Assembly (NCBI GenBank): GCA_018667995.1
Contig: JABIQT010000264.1
Span: 1 to 7,596, forward strand
Source: Candidatus Latescibacterota bacterium
GTDB lineage: Bacteria; JAAXHH01; JABIQT01
Reading direction: 5' to 3'
DNA: 7,596 nt
The notes below the pieces were generated by a model that worked only from the letters and a program-made list of their open reading frames with translations, ran no database searches and was not told the origin of the DNA. Position 1 is the stretch's first letter. Each line of letters starts with the position of its first letter. Made by a program: the position numbers and the translations under genes. Of this stretch, positions 1-6,781 are shown in pieces.

Positions 1-1664
1 ATGAAGCCCCTGAGGAGGGCAACATTCTGCAGAAGATCATCCTCCCGTTTCGGGATATCCAGTTCCGACATCTTCTCATCTACTATGCCTCCTGGAATCT
101 CGCTGTTGGTGTCGCCTCACCTCTCTTCAGTGTCTACATGCTTGACCGACTGGGTTTCAGCTACACAGCGATAGCACTCTTGAATGGGCTCGGCGTCGTG
201 TCGACTATTGTAGGATATCGGGTGTGGAGCAGTCTGATCGATCGATTCGGAGGCAAACCTGTCGCTCAAATTCTACTCATCCCCGCAGCCCTGAACGCAA
301 TTCTTTGGGGGCTCTGTCAGCCTGGAAACTTTGCTATGGTGACAGTGGCCATGTTGATCGCCGGATTTGTCATGTCCGGTATTAATGTTTCGATTACGCC
401 TATGTTGTATGGCTTGCTTCCCGAGGCCAATCAGGAGCGACGAGTTTCCTATCTTGCATCCTGGTCTACGTGTATAAACCTAATATCAGCCATCGGGCCC
501 ATAGCAGGTGGCATCATGGTGGCATCGCTGGCCGGATATCAGACCACGATTTGGGGCTTCACACTCGGCGATATCAACCTGATGTTTATGATCAGCTGTG
601 TACTTAGATTCGTGCCGTCCTTCTTGATCCGCAAGGTTTCTAACAATATGAGTGATACCTCATCGAGGAGTCTGCTTTCGCAGATCTTCCAGGGAAATTT
701 GTTCAGCTATGCATTCCACAACATCATGCTCAACGTGGTAACCCGGGAGGAGAGCCGTGCCAAGTCCACCTTCGCTCTGGGACGTTCTCGGAATCCTCTC
801 GCCGTGGCCCATCTGACGGAGGCCCTGTCAGATGCAAGTCCCGCTGTACGTGGACAGGCGGCGAGGGCACTCGGGGAGACGCGGTCTGAACAGGCTTCGA
901 ATATGCTTGTGGGAGTATTGCAGGATGGAACGTCTGATATTCGTGAAGAGGCGGCTAGAGCGCTAGGGCGGCTACGTCATCCCGTTGCAGTGGATCCTCT
1001 GTTTGCCGCATTGGACGATCCGGACCCTAGAATCAAGATCAGTGCCATACAGGGCTTGGCAGAATTTGGCGGAGTGGATGTCGAAGAGATGCTCTTCTGG
1101 CATTTTTCTCACGCATTTGACGCCCGGACCTTCCCATCATTGGTTGAGGCACTGAGTCGGTTTGGGGATCAACGAATCATAAAGCCCGTTTTCCAACGCA
1201 TGGAATCATTTCAGTCCAAAGCAATTCGACTCCAATTTCTCAACAGTATATGCCGCACCATTGGCGCCAATGGAGAGTTCTATCAATACTTGTCGTTGGA
1301 GGTACATAAACGATACGAGGAGTTGGAAGATGCCCTTGAAAGTGCCATCGATGTTTTAGCGGAGACTACGGCTTTGCCAGACGATACCCGCGCGTCCATC
1401 GCCATCATCTACAAGAACTTCAAAGAGGACCACGAGAATGAGGATACTGCGGGGATGATGGGGCACGGTCGGATGCTTTCGGCATTGATTCGCGATACAT
1501 TTCATCCTGATCAGCAGAACACGTTTGATACGCTCTCGGTCTATTTAACGCTTATGACACTCGATCAGTTTATCAACAGTGAAGCCCATGGAGATCTTCC
1601 AGCTGTGCAGGAGATCTTCCTGGTGGTTTGTTTGACGCGCGTGGCAGCCATATTAAAAGTCTGA
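1..1664 (+). CDS. MFS transporter C-terminal half fused to HEAT-like repeats (5' partial)
   Basis: The reading frame is open from the left edge (first full codon at base 3) to the TGA at 1662-1664, so the true start lies outside the window; the ATG at 138 sits inside a membrane segment and is not the start. About 553 residues are visible. They begin in what looks like the central cytoplasmic loop of a major facilitator permease. Six hydrophobic helices follow, near bases 63-140, 165-236, 258-317, 330-398, 456-530 and 570-629, fitting TM7-TM12. The loop DRFGGKP after the second one matches the usual MFS basic loop. Bases about 744-1073 encode at least three HEAT-like units with the recurring pattern VRxxAARALG. 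A tail of about 196 residues follows that I do not recognise. The HEAT region should be cytoplasmic and may bind a partner or sense substrate (inference). The transported compound cannot be told. The 3' end overlaps the convergent channel gene by 12 bp. Confidence 0.85.
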   Translation, partial: EAPEEGNILQKIILPFRDIQFRHLLIYYASWNLAVGVASPLFSVYMLDRLGFSYTAIALLNGLGVVSTIVGYRVWSSLIDRFGGKPVAQILLIPAALNAILWGLCQPGNFAMVTVAMLIAGFVMSGINVSITPMLYGLLPEANQERRVSYLASWSTCINLISAIGPIAGGIMVASLAGYQTTIWGFTLGDINLMFMISCVLRFVPSFLIRKVSNNMSDTSSRSLLSQIFQGNLFSYAFHNIMLNVVTREESRAKSTFALGRSRNPLAVAHLTEALSDASPAVRGQAARALGETRSEQASNMLVGVLQDGTSDIREEAARALGRLRHPVAVDPLFAALDDPDPRIKISAIQGLAEFGGVDVEEMLFWHFSHAFDARTFPSLVEALSRFGDQRIIKPVFQRMESFQSKAIRLQFLNSICRTIGANGEFYQYLSLEVHKRYEELEDALESAIDVLAETTALPDDTRASIAIIYKNFKEDHENEDTAGMMGHGRMLSALIRDTFHPDQQNTFDTLSVYLTLMTLDQFINSEAHGDLPAVQEIFLVVCLTRVAAILKV

Positions 1665-2324
1665 TTCCCTCTTCGCACTATAGATGCCCACGATGCGAGC
1701 TACCAACACCGCCACGTACAAGACGCCAATTACACCTTCAATAGCTACTACGGACTGTGCGGGGGCCGTCACTGCGGTGATATCTCCATAGCCCACCGTC
1801 GTCAACGTCATGAAGCTGAAATAGAGCAGTTGTCGAAAACCGAGTCCTCCGTCCACACCTGCGAATACTACGTGGGCGTGAAACGATCCCGGGGATATGG
1901 TCTCTACAAAGTCGTAAAGCGTCCCAAAGGTCAATCCCACCAGGAGATAGACCGCGACGGTACCGAAGATGGTATCTCGCTTGATGTCTATCGTCTGGAT
2001 GACCTCAAGGAATACCGCTAAAGTTATAAAGCTATAGAAGAGAAAGAACGAGAATTCAACGAGAGGGTGACCTCGCACGCCCTGAACGAAATCAATCACG
2101 GTCAACGATCCCGCTGCGAACAGTGCAAATACGATGGCTGCCGCGAATCGCCATCGCGTGGTATGTACAGCATACACCCCTGCACAGCAGATTATCAATG
2201 AGCTCATCCCACCGAGGAATGCTCCCACCGAATCGTCACTGAAATATGGATAACCGATCATCAACAGCACGGTCGCCACAAGCAATTGGGTGAATCTGAA
2301 TTCGGAACGGACGTGGTCTTGCAT
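1653..2324 (-). CDS. Small potassium-channel-like membrane protein (Ion_trans_2 type)
   Basis: This 223-residue protein is mostly hydrophobic. Residues 173-181 read TLTTVGYGD, the potassium selectivity filter (TVGYG). It is preceded by a short pore helix (about 163-174) and followed by an inner helix (about 187-212). Hydrophobic segments near 12-27, 33-53, 58-78, 89-108 and 118-138 come before the pore, giving roughly six or seven membrane segments in all. There is no voltage-sensor-like string of arginines and no C-terminal RCK/TrkA-N domain: only about 11 residues follow the inner helix. It therefore resembles small bacterial ion-channel-domain proteins, likely carrying K+ across the inner membrane as a tetramer. 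A possible Shine-Dalgarno AGAGGGG (2337-2343) lies 12 bp from the ATG, a rather long spacing. It is the last gene of the minus-strand run, 65 bp after aldolase B. Why a channel follows catabolic genes is unclear. Potassium selectivity is well supported; gating is not visible. Confidence 0.88.
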   Translation of the reverse strand: MQDHVRSEFRFTQLLVATVLLMIGYPYFSDDSVGAFLGGMSSLIICCAGVYAVHTTRWRFAAAIVFALFAAGSLTVIDFVQGVRGHPLVEFSFFLFYSFITLAVFLEVIQTIDIKRDTIFGTVAVYLLVGLTFGTLYDFVETISPGSFHAHVVFAGVDGGLGFRQLLYFSFMTLTTVGYGDITAVTAPAQSVVAIEGVIGVLYVAVLVARIVGIYSAKRESDF

Positions 2325-2345
2325 GGGACCGGGAATCCCCTCTGG

Positions 2346-2371
2346 CGATATTAGTCGTACTGACTATATCG
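2346..2371 (-). repeat. Hairpin between aldolase B and the channel gene
   Basis: In the 65-bp gap the sequence forms a 10-bp stem: CGATA pairs with TATCG and TAGTC with GACTA, with a single bulged base and a 5-base loop. There is no T-run on either side, so it is not a classical intrinsic terminator. It could be an RNA-processing or attenuation element, or chance. Confidence 0.4.
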
Positions 2372-2389
2372 AGGTTTAGCTCTATGCAG

Positions 2390-3124
2390 CTACCAGTTTA
2401 GTTCACTGGTCCTGTCATGGCCCTGCAGGAAATCATTAAGGCCTCTATGAATCAGCGTGAATACATCGACCGATGCCACATGTTCTTCATAGATCTTCTT
2501 TCCGGCAGCCCTGATCTTGCCTGTCGCTGCGGCCCATGCGGCCTTGACGTCGGGGTGCCCCGGTTCCCCCGGAAACCCCATGGATTGCGCCAGATCTTCG
2601 AATCCGGAGGTGTAGTAATCGATGCCTGGCACGGACAGAATCTCATCCAGATTCTCGAGAGCCGCCACGCTTTCCAGTTGCGGGACGACCATCGTGGCCA
2701 TGTTGATGTGGCAGAAGAGGGCGAATCGATCTCCCTCATCCTGATGATAAGTGGTACGGATGCTGGTAGCGCTACGGCAGCCAATTGGTGCGAAGTAGGC
2801 GTGCTGGACAAGAGATTCAGCCTCTTCCTTCGTCTGTAGATCTGGCACCACAAGAACCCGGACCCCTTTGTCAAGATATCCAAGTATCGTACTTGCGTTC
2901 TTGTCGGGTATCCGCATGGTAGGGGTGATACCATAACCGTCGGCAATCTGACACAGGACACCGACACGCTCCGGTGCCATCGGGCTATGCTGGCCGTCGA
3001 AATGCACAAAATCTAGTCCCATTCTACCGGCCAGTTCGATCAATTCCGTTGATGGATCCGACATACTCACACCCAGTGCCATTTGGCGATCATGTAACCG
3101 TTGTCGGATATGGTTCAATGACAT
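2390..3124 (-). CDS. HpcH/HpaI family aldolase (aldolase B)
   Basis: This 244-residue protein is of the HpcH/HpaI aldolase/citrate lyase family, TIM-barrel enzymes that use a divalent metal to cleave or form 2-oxo-acid aldols, usually giving pyruvate plus an aldehyde. Family landmarks are present: DGQHSP with the catalytic-type histidine at 46, the substrate-binding arginine at 71 (TMRIPD), VPDLQTKEEAE at about 93-103, a metal-ligand-type glutamate at 151 (PQLES), NLDEILSVPGID at 158-169, and the second metal-ligand-type aspartate at 177 (GFEDLAQ). Two differences from the usual motifs stand out: Gln45 where GEH is common, and GFEDLA in place of GPADLA. The frame stays open 45 codons further upstream, to 3259, but that would overlap the previous gene. 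The ATG at 3124 has AGGAG 9 bp ahead and gives the normal family length, so it is preferred. A paralogue lies at 6029-6781. The substrate cannot be assigned. Probably cytoplasmic. Confidence 0.88.
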   Translation of the reverse strand: MSLNHIRQRLHDRQMALGVSMSDPSTELIELAGRMGLDFVHFDGQHSPMAPERVGVLCQIADGYGITPTMRIPDKNASTILGYLDKGVRVLVVPDLQTKEEAESLVQHAYFAPIGCRSATSIRTTYHQDEGDRFALFCHINMATMVVPQLESVAALENLDEILSVPGIDYYTSGFEDLAQSMGFPGEPGHPDVKAAWAAATGKIRAAGKKIYEEHVASVDVFTLIHRGLNDFLQGHDRTSELNW

Positions 3125-3133
3125 GTTCTTCTG

Positions 3134-3138
3134 CTCCT
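3134..3138 (-). promoter_or_regulatory. Ribosome binding site of aldolase B
   Basis: The minus strand reads AGGAG here, 9 bp before the ATG at 3124. This site decides the start of aldolase B against the longer in-frame option at 3259. Confidence 0.7.
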
Positions 3139-3163
3139 GCCTCTTTTTTATATTCGCAATACT

Positions 3164-3193
3164 ATTATGACACCCGGTCAGATCGCGATTGAA
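3164..3193 (-). promoter_or_regulatory. Possible internal sigma-70-like promoter before aldolase B
   Basis: In the 109-bp gap before aldolase B the minus strand has CATAAT (3164-3169), five of six matches to the -10 consensus. Eighteen bases upstream is TTCAAT (3188-3193), only three of six matches to the -35 consensus. The downstream stretch towards the start is A-rich. Transcription would begin about 30 bp before the start codon. The -35 is poor, so this is a weak call. Confidence 0.25.
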
Positions 3194-3233
3194 CCGGAGG
3201 GCGTATCGGTTTGTGCCCGGATGTATTGGGCCG

Positions 3234-5000
3234 TCACCTGCGATCCCAAGGAAAGACAAAGGTGGGGCGATTGGCGTAACGATTCATCTTTATGGTCAGG
3301 CGGCATCCACAGCCGGGATCAAGGTGTACCGTAAAGCTATTGCCGTTTACCTCGGTGATTTCGTCATTTCTGAGCACCTGGTCAATCTGATGTTCGCCGT
3401 ACGCGCCGCCCTGAACCACCACCGTTCGCGAAGCCACCTGGTCGATGTTGACTAAGGTGACCGAGACTTCGTTCGATGACATCGCGTCTACCAATGCGGC
3501 AACGTCTTCTGGAATGCCCGCACGGTTTCTCGCCGGATCGAAGTAGCGTAATCTACAGTGTAGCGGATGGCCAAGATGCCCCGTAGGCAGCCCTCCGAGC
3601 ATGAGTTGGATTAGTGCGTCAACCATACCCGGGTTGATCCCATTGGGATCGTCCGACATGCGCGTATCCGGCGTTGAGAGGTCCTCTCTCATCTTAACCA
3701 CCCGTTCACGGACATAGTTCAAATCGTCTCGTAATGACCGGACGGGAAATTCCGGGTCGGAACCACTAAGATAACTATACCAGGGATCCTCTGATACACG
3801 TTCCAGGTCAGACGCTTCCATAGACCAATAGTAGAGCTCTCTGGCACCGGTGTCGAAGCGTTCAGGACGGTAATCGTACCAGCCATCGTCCCCATGCATA
3901 TGCGGGTAAAGTGCCTGCCCATCTTCCACTTTCATATTGCTGTTTACACCGTCTATCACGCCGCGCCATGCATCGATGTAGCGTGTATTACCCGTCAGTA
4001 GCAAGCCATTGGCAAAGCTCCAGTGGACGCGAATCAAGAAGAAGGGACGATTGGCCATCTCACCCGTCTGTGGTACCTCGACAGTGAGATTCCAACCGTA
4101 CACGCCGCCGTACCATTTACCATCACAAGCGCCGCCCAGTGAGCCATCCAGGCCAATGTTGGTTGGTGTGATCCCTTCGTTGTCATCGGTACGGGATACC
4201 CAGGCATCCAGGTATTCTTTCGCCCAGGTGTAATACTTCTCACAACCATCAATCATGAAGGCGTTCATCGCAACGGTAGTCACGCCCATGTTCAGCGGAT
4301 GATCGCCCGCCACGTCATTGTAATCTTTGAAGTGGGCAACCATCTCAGAGTAATTCCGCTCTCCATGTCCGGGATCAAAACGGCCCTCGACCTCGATGGG
4401 ATCGCCCGCCCAGTCCAGTCCGGTAGCCTTTCTTAGCATGGATCCTCTGCTGCCATTGAACATGCTTTTGATTACTTTGTGTTCCTCGATCCAGTTGTCT
4501 GCCAGGGGATCTTCTCCCATGTAGAATCCTATGAATCGACGGGTTCGGTCCTGGAACTTCTTGTCGTAGGGATCGGACAACCCCTGATGAAAAAACGCAG
4601 TGAAGCCCTCCCCGTTGTGCATCCAGTCAAACATGGTCGGAAATTCTTTGAAGTACATTCCGTCGCGTGCAAATTCTACATCGACAGTTTTGGCTTCACT
4701 GTATTGAAGAAGGTGGCCGTCCCAGGCCTTTTTATACAGATTCAGAACCAGATCGTCCGCACCCAGAGCGTGGAGCTCGGGCCACTTTGCGAAGTTCTCC
4801 GCCGCGTCATCCGGGCCGTCATCTCCGCCCCATCTCGGGACACACAATAGGTACCCTCGCTCATCAAAGTAATGATGATAGAAGGCTTCGATGGCCTGTG
4901 ATTGTGATCGCAACAATTCTCGTTCAAGCAGGGCCCACTCTGGTGGCGCCATGGGCGTGGAAATGGAGACCACATTCGGGGCATTGGGGGCGTGCCTCAT
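3234..5000 (-). CDS. Uncharacterised 588-residue protein, possibly glycosidase-like (alpha/alpha-barrel plus C-terminal beta domain)
   Basis: I do not recognise a named family. The N-terminus is polar with no signal peptide or membrane segment, so the protein is probably cytoplasmic. Residues about 20-400 are rich in aromatic and acidic residues and seem mainly helical. Helix pairs are punctuated by glycine-rich loops, for example TTVAMNAFMIDG (241-252), WAKEYLDAWVSRT (259-271), ITPTNIGLDGSLGG (277-290), GKWYGGVYGW (294-303), HWSFANGLLLTGN (326-338) and YIDAWRGVIDGVN (341-353). This is reminiscent of six-hairpin (alpha/alpha) glycosidases and polysaccharide lyases. Residues about 511-572 look beta-rich (VSVTLVNID, TVVVQGG, FTVHLDPGCGCRLTI), like the beta-sandwich domains that end many such enzymes. 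Conserved-looking acids that could be catalytic include FDWMHNGEG (124-132) and GDDGWYDYRPE (370-380). A carbohydrate role is inference. AAGGA lies 5 bp before the ATG, and the stop of the dehydratase is 22 bp upstream, so co-transcription with it is likely. Confidence 0.75.
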   Translation of the reverse strand: MRHAPNAPNVVSISTPMAPPEWALLERELLRSQSQAIEAFYHHYFDERGYLLCVPRWGGDDGPDDAAENFAKWPELHALGADDLVLNLYKKAWDGHLLQYSEAKTVDVEFARDGMYFKEFPTMFDWMHNGEGFTAFFHQGLSDPYDKKFQDRTRRFIGFYMGEDPLADNWIEEHKVIKSMFNGSRGSMLRKATGLDWAGDPIEVEGRFDPGHGERNYSEMVAHFKDYNDVAGDHPLNMGVTTVAMNAFMIDGCEKYYTWAKEYLDAWVSRTDDNEGITPTNIGLDGSLGGACDGKWYGGVYGWNLTVEVPQTGEMANRPFFLIRVHWSFANGLLLTGNTRYIDAWRGVIDGVNSNMKVEDGQALYPHMHGDDGWYDYRPERFDTGARELYYWSMEASDLERVSEDPWYSYLSGSDPEFPVRSLRDDLNYVRERVVKMREDLSTPDTRMSDDPNGINPGMVDALIQLMLGGLPTGHLGHPLHCRLRYFDPARNRAGIPEDVAALVDAMSSNEVSVTLVNIDQVASRTVVVQGGAYGEHQIDQVLRNDEITEVNGNSFTVHLDPGCGCRLTIKMNRYANRPTFVFPWDRR

Positions 5001-5005
5001 ATATA

Positions 5006-5010
5006 TCCTT
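5006..5010 (-). promoter_or_regulatory. Ribosome binding site of the 588-residue protein
   Basis: The minus strand reads AAGGA 5 bp before the ATG at 5000, inside the 22-bp gap after the dehydratase stop codon. It supports the chosen start and separate translation of the second gene of the pair. Confidence 0.6.
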
Positions 5011-5022
5011 TCCAGGAAAGAC

Positions 5023-5949
5023 CTATAGGTTCTTGTGCCATTGGTCGAGCAGTGAAATGTTTACCCCGGCGCCGCCACAAACAACAGCCATCACCGGGCT
5101 CTTGTTGGCAATAGGGACCGCTCTGTCATAGACGGCAGCCAGTGCAGCACCACACGCAGGTTCCACGAGTATTCTGTGGTCATCCAGGAAGCGGCGGCAT
5201 GCCGTTACTGCCTGTCTGTCGCTGACGAGCCACGGTATCACGGTGTGCTTCTTCGTCCAATCCAGCGCCTGCTGTGTCACGGACAGAGATCCCAGCGTGA
5301 CCGCGATAGTATCGATGCGGTCAAGCGTCACGATCTTTCCGGCTGCGACGGCGCTGGCAAACGATGCGGCCCCCTCGGTTTCCACCGCGAGAAGCGGTAC
5401 ATCTTGCCATCCGACACGGTGCATTCCTTCGATTATCCCACACAATAGACCACCACCACCGACCGCGACCACGATGGTGCCAGGCTTCGGTCCCTGACGC
5501 GCCATTTCGTCCACCATAGTAGCGTGGCCATGCCAAATGTGCGGATCATCAAACGGGTGTATGTATCCAGCTCCCTGGTCCTTTGCCAATCCCACCGCAA
5601 ATTCATGGGCATAAAACCATGAGGTACCGTGCTCCACCACCAGTGCGTCTTCCTTGCGCAGAAGATCACGCATCCACTCGGATGTAGTTTCCGGCACCAC
5701 AACGGTAACGGGGACACCCAGTTTCCTCCCAGCATAAGCGGCCGCATATCCCGCATTGCCACCGGAAGAAGAAACAAGCCCGGTGGCACCATCCTCGCAG
5801 CGAATTCGGCAGAGATTGCCGATGCCACGAATCTTGAACGATCCCACGGGCTGAAGGGCATCCATTTTCATGAGTACCTCAGATCCTAGAGCATCGGACA
5901 TCGGCACCGAATCCCACAAGGGGGATTCAACATGAAGTGAAGTGTTCAT
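5023..5949 (-). CDS. PLP-dependent serine/threonine dehydratase (SDS-like, fold type II)
   Basis: The 308-residue protein follows the L-serine/threonine dehydratase pattern from end to end. It has SPLWDS at 9-14, KMDALQPVGSFKIRG at 28-42 with Lys39 as the expected Schiff-base lysine, the phosphate/substrate loop SSGGNAG at 61-67, HPFDDPHIWHGHA at 131-143, the PLP-phosphate glycine loop GGGGLLCG at 164-171, ILVEPACGAALAAVY at 260-274, and CGGAGVNISL at 291-300. The cysteine at 291 matches the one near the cofactor pyridine nitrogen in SDS-type enzymes. No regulatory ACT domain follows, so it is of the short, non-allosteric type. The expected reaction is serine to pyruvate or threonine to 2-oxobutanoate, plus ammonia, in the cytoplasm. 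A related hydroxy-amino acid such as phenylserine or 3-hydroxyaspartate is possible. The ATG at 5949 has no clear Shine-Dalgarno, but it matches the family N-terminus and is preferred to Met17. It lies 79 bp after aldolase A and 22 bp before the 588-residue protein. Confidence 0.92.
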   Translation of the reverse strand: MNTSLHVESPLWDSVPMSDALGSEVLMKMDALQPVGSFKIRGIGNLCRIRCEDGATGLVSSSGGNAGYAAAYAGRKLGVPVTVVVPETTSEWMRDLLRKEDALVVEHGTSWFYAHEFAVGLAKDQGAGYIHPFDDPHIWHGHATMVDEMARQGPKPGTIVVAVGGGGLLCGIIEGMHRVGWQDVPLLAVETEGAASFASAVAAGKIVTLDRIDTIAVTLGSLSVTQQALDWTKKHTVIPWLVSDRQAVTACRRFLDDHRILVEPACGAALAAVYDRAVPIANKSPVMAVVCGGAGVNISLLDQWHKNL

Positions 5950-6009
5950 AACAGGGCTCGTCTATTCAGGCTATCGGTTGACATAGCGGTGTAAACTTAT
6001 GAGCATGAT

Positions 6010-6029
6010 AAAAGCTCCTGCGGGCTTCT
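6010..6029 (-). terminator. Weak hairpin with U-run after aldolase A
   Basis: On the minus strand AGAAGC (6024-6029) can pair with GCTTTT (6010-6015) around an 8-base loop, with one G-U pair. The 3' arm itself supplies four T residues. It begins at the stop codon of aldolase A. The stem is short, so at best it causes partial termination or processing between aldolase A and the dehydratase. Confidence 0.2.
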
Positions 6030-6781
6030 CACTTGGTCATGGAATCTATCTCGCTGAAGTACTGTGCTGCTCCTTCTTTAATCCATGCGTCATAGTACAT
6101 GTGAAGGAATTGGACACCAATATCCAGGTGCTCTTGAAGGGTGTCTTTATTGTTGAGAGTGCCAGCGATTCTTCCGGCATCAACGATGCGCTTGAGCGTA
6201 CTGGAGACCACGTCCTGAACCTCCGGTCGAAACCAGTCCCCGACGTAACCCATCGTCTGGGCCAGATCCCCGGGCGCCACGAAGAAGACATCTATGCCGT
6301 CCACAGAGAGTATCTCATCAAGGTTGTTGACCGCTTCCATCTCTTCTATGAGCACGACGGTGAGTATCTCATCGTTGGCTTTCTTAACGTAGTCTTCCAC
6401 ACCGTAGCCTCTGCGCCCCGAGTACATTCCTCGCATACCGACCGGGGCGAACCGGGTCGCTTTAACCACATTTTCTGCCGCTTCTTTTGTGCTCACATGT
6501 GGTACAACGATTCCGTTGACGCCGCAGTCCAGCGTGCGCCCGATTAGCCCTGCATTGTTATCGTGCACACGCATAACGGACGAGATATTCCACAGGTCAC
6601 AGGCTCTGGATACGTCGCCTATCTTGTCGAATGAAACCCCTGCATGCTCGCCTTCAATCCAAAAACCATCGAAACCTAATGGACCGATAAAGTCAATGGT
6701 TGCAGCAGTGTGGTTGTGGCCTCCCAATACATGGACCTGTTTTCCTGCTAGCAGTCTTTCCCGCGTCCGATTTCCGTGCAT
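6029..6781 (-). CDS. HpcH/HpaI family aldolase (aldolase A)
   Basis: This 250-residue protein is a canonical member of the HpcH/HpaI family of metal-dependent class II pyruvate aldolases (4-hydroxy-2-oxo-acid type). Seen motifs are EGEHAG with Glu45-His46, the catalytic-type histidine; MRVHDNN with Arg71, the expected 2-oxo-acid carboxylate binder; VPHVSTKEAAENV at 93-105; FAPVGMRG at 111-118; IEEMEAVNNLDEILSVDGID with metal-ligand-type Glu146; and VAPGDLAQTMGY with metal-ligand-type Asp172. It shares the blocks around each of these with aldolase B, so the two are paralogues that have clearly diverged. AGGGAG (6791-6796) lies 9 bp before the ATG, and the length fits the family. As first gene of the minus-strand run it probably carries the main promoter in the 256-bp gap upstream. 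No hydrophobic segment is seen, so it is cytoplasmic. The aldehyde partner cannot be predicted. Confidence 0.92.
   Translation of the reverse strand: MHGNRTRERLLAGKQVHVLGGHNHTAATIDFIGPLGFDGFWIEGEHAGVSFDKIGDVSRACDLWNISSVMRVHDNNAGLIGRTLDCGVNGIVVPHVSTKEAAENVVKATRFAPVGMRGMYSGRRGYGVEDYVKKANDEILTVVLIEEMEAVNNLDEILSVDGIDVFFVAPGDLAQTMGYVGDWFRPEVQDVVSSTLKRIVDAGRIAGTLNNKDTLQEHLDIGVQFLHMYYDAWIKEGAAQYFSEIDSMTK

Noticed and set aside
1590-1620. Direct repeat GGAGATCTTCC at 1590-1600 and 1610-1620
   Set aside because: Two 11-bp copies inside coding sequence, translated in different frames and without flanking structure; likely chance.
138-1664. ATG at 138 as the start of the MFS gene
   Set aside because: The upstream 45 codons are in frame and encode the start of a transmembrane helix and the preceding loop, so the gene begins before the window.
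3125-3259. 45-codon N-terminal extension of aldolase B
   Set aside because: It would overlap the end of the upstream gene and has no family similarity, while the ATG at 3124 has AGGAG 9 bp ahead and gives a normal family length.
4667-5131. Plus-strand open frame of 154 codons opposite the 588-residue protein and the dehydratase
   Set aside because: It spans the ends of two real genes on the other strand and its translation is a low-complexity mix rich in proline, histidine and arginine, typical of an antisense shadow.
5978-5983. Perfect TTGACA on the plus strand
   Set aside because: No -10-like hexamer lies at 16-18 bp, and transcription would run antisense into aldolase A.
5999-6547. Plus-strand open frame of 182 codons opposite aldolase A
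   Set aside because: It lies entirely across a well-supported aldolase gene on the other strand, its translation shows no family motif, and it has no good ribosome site.
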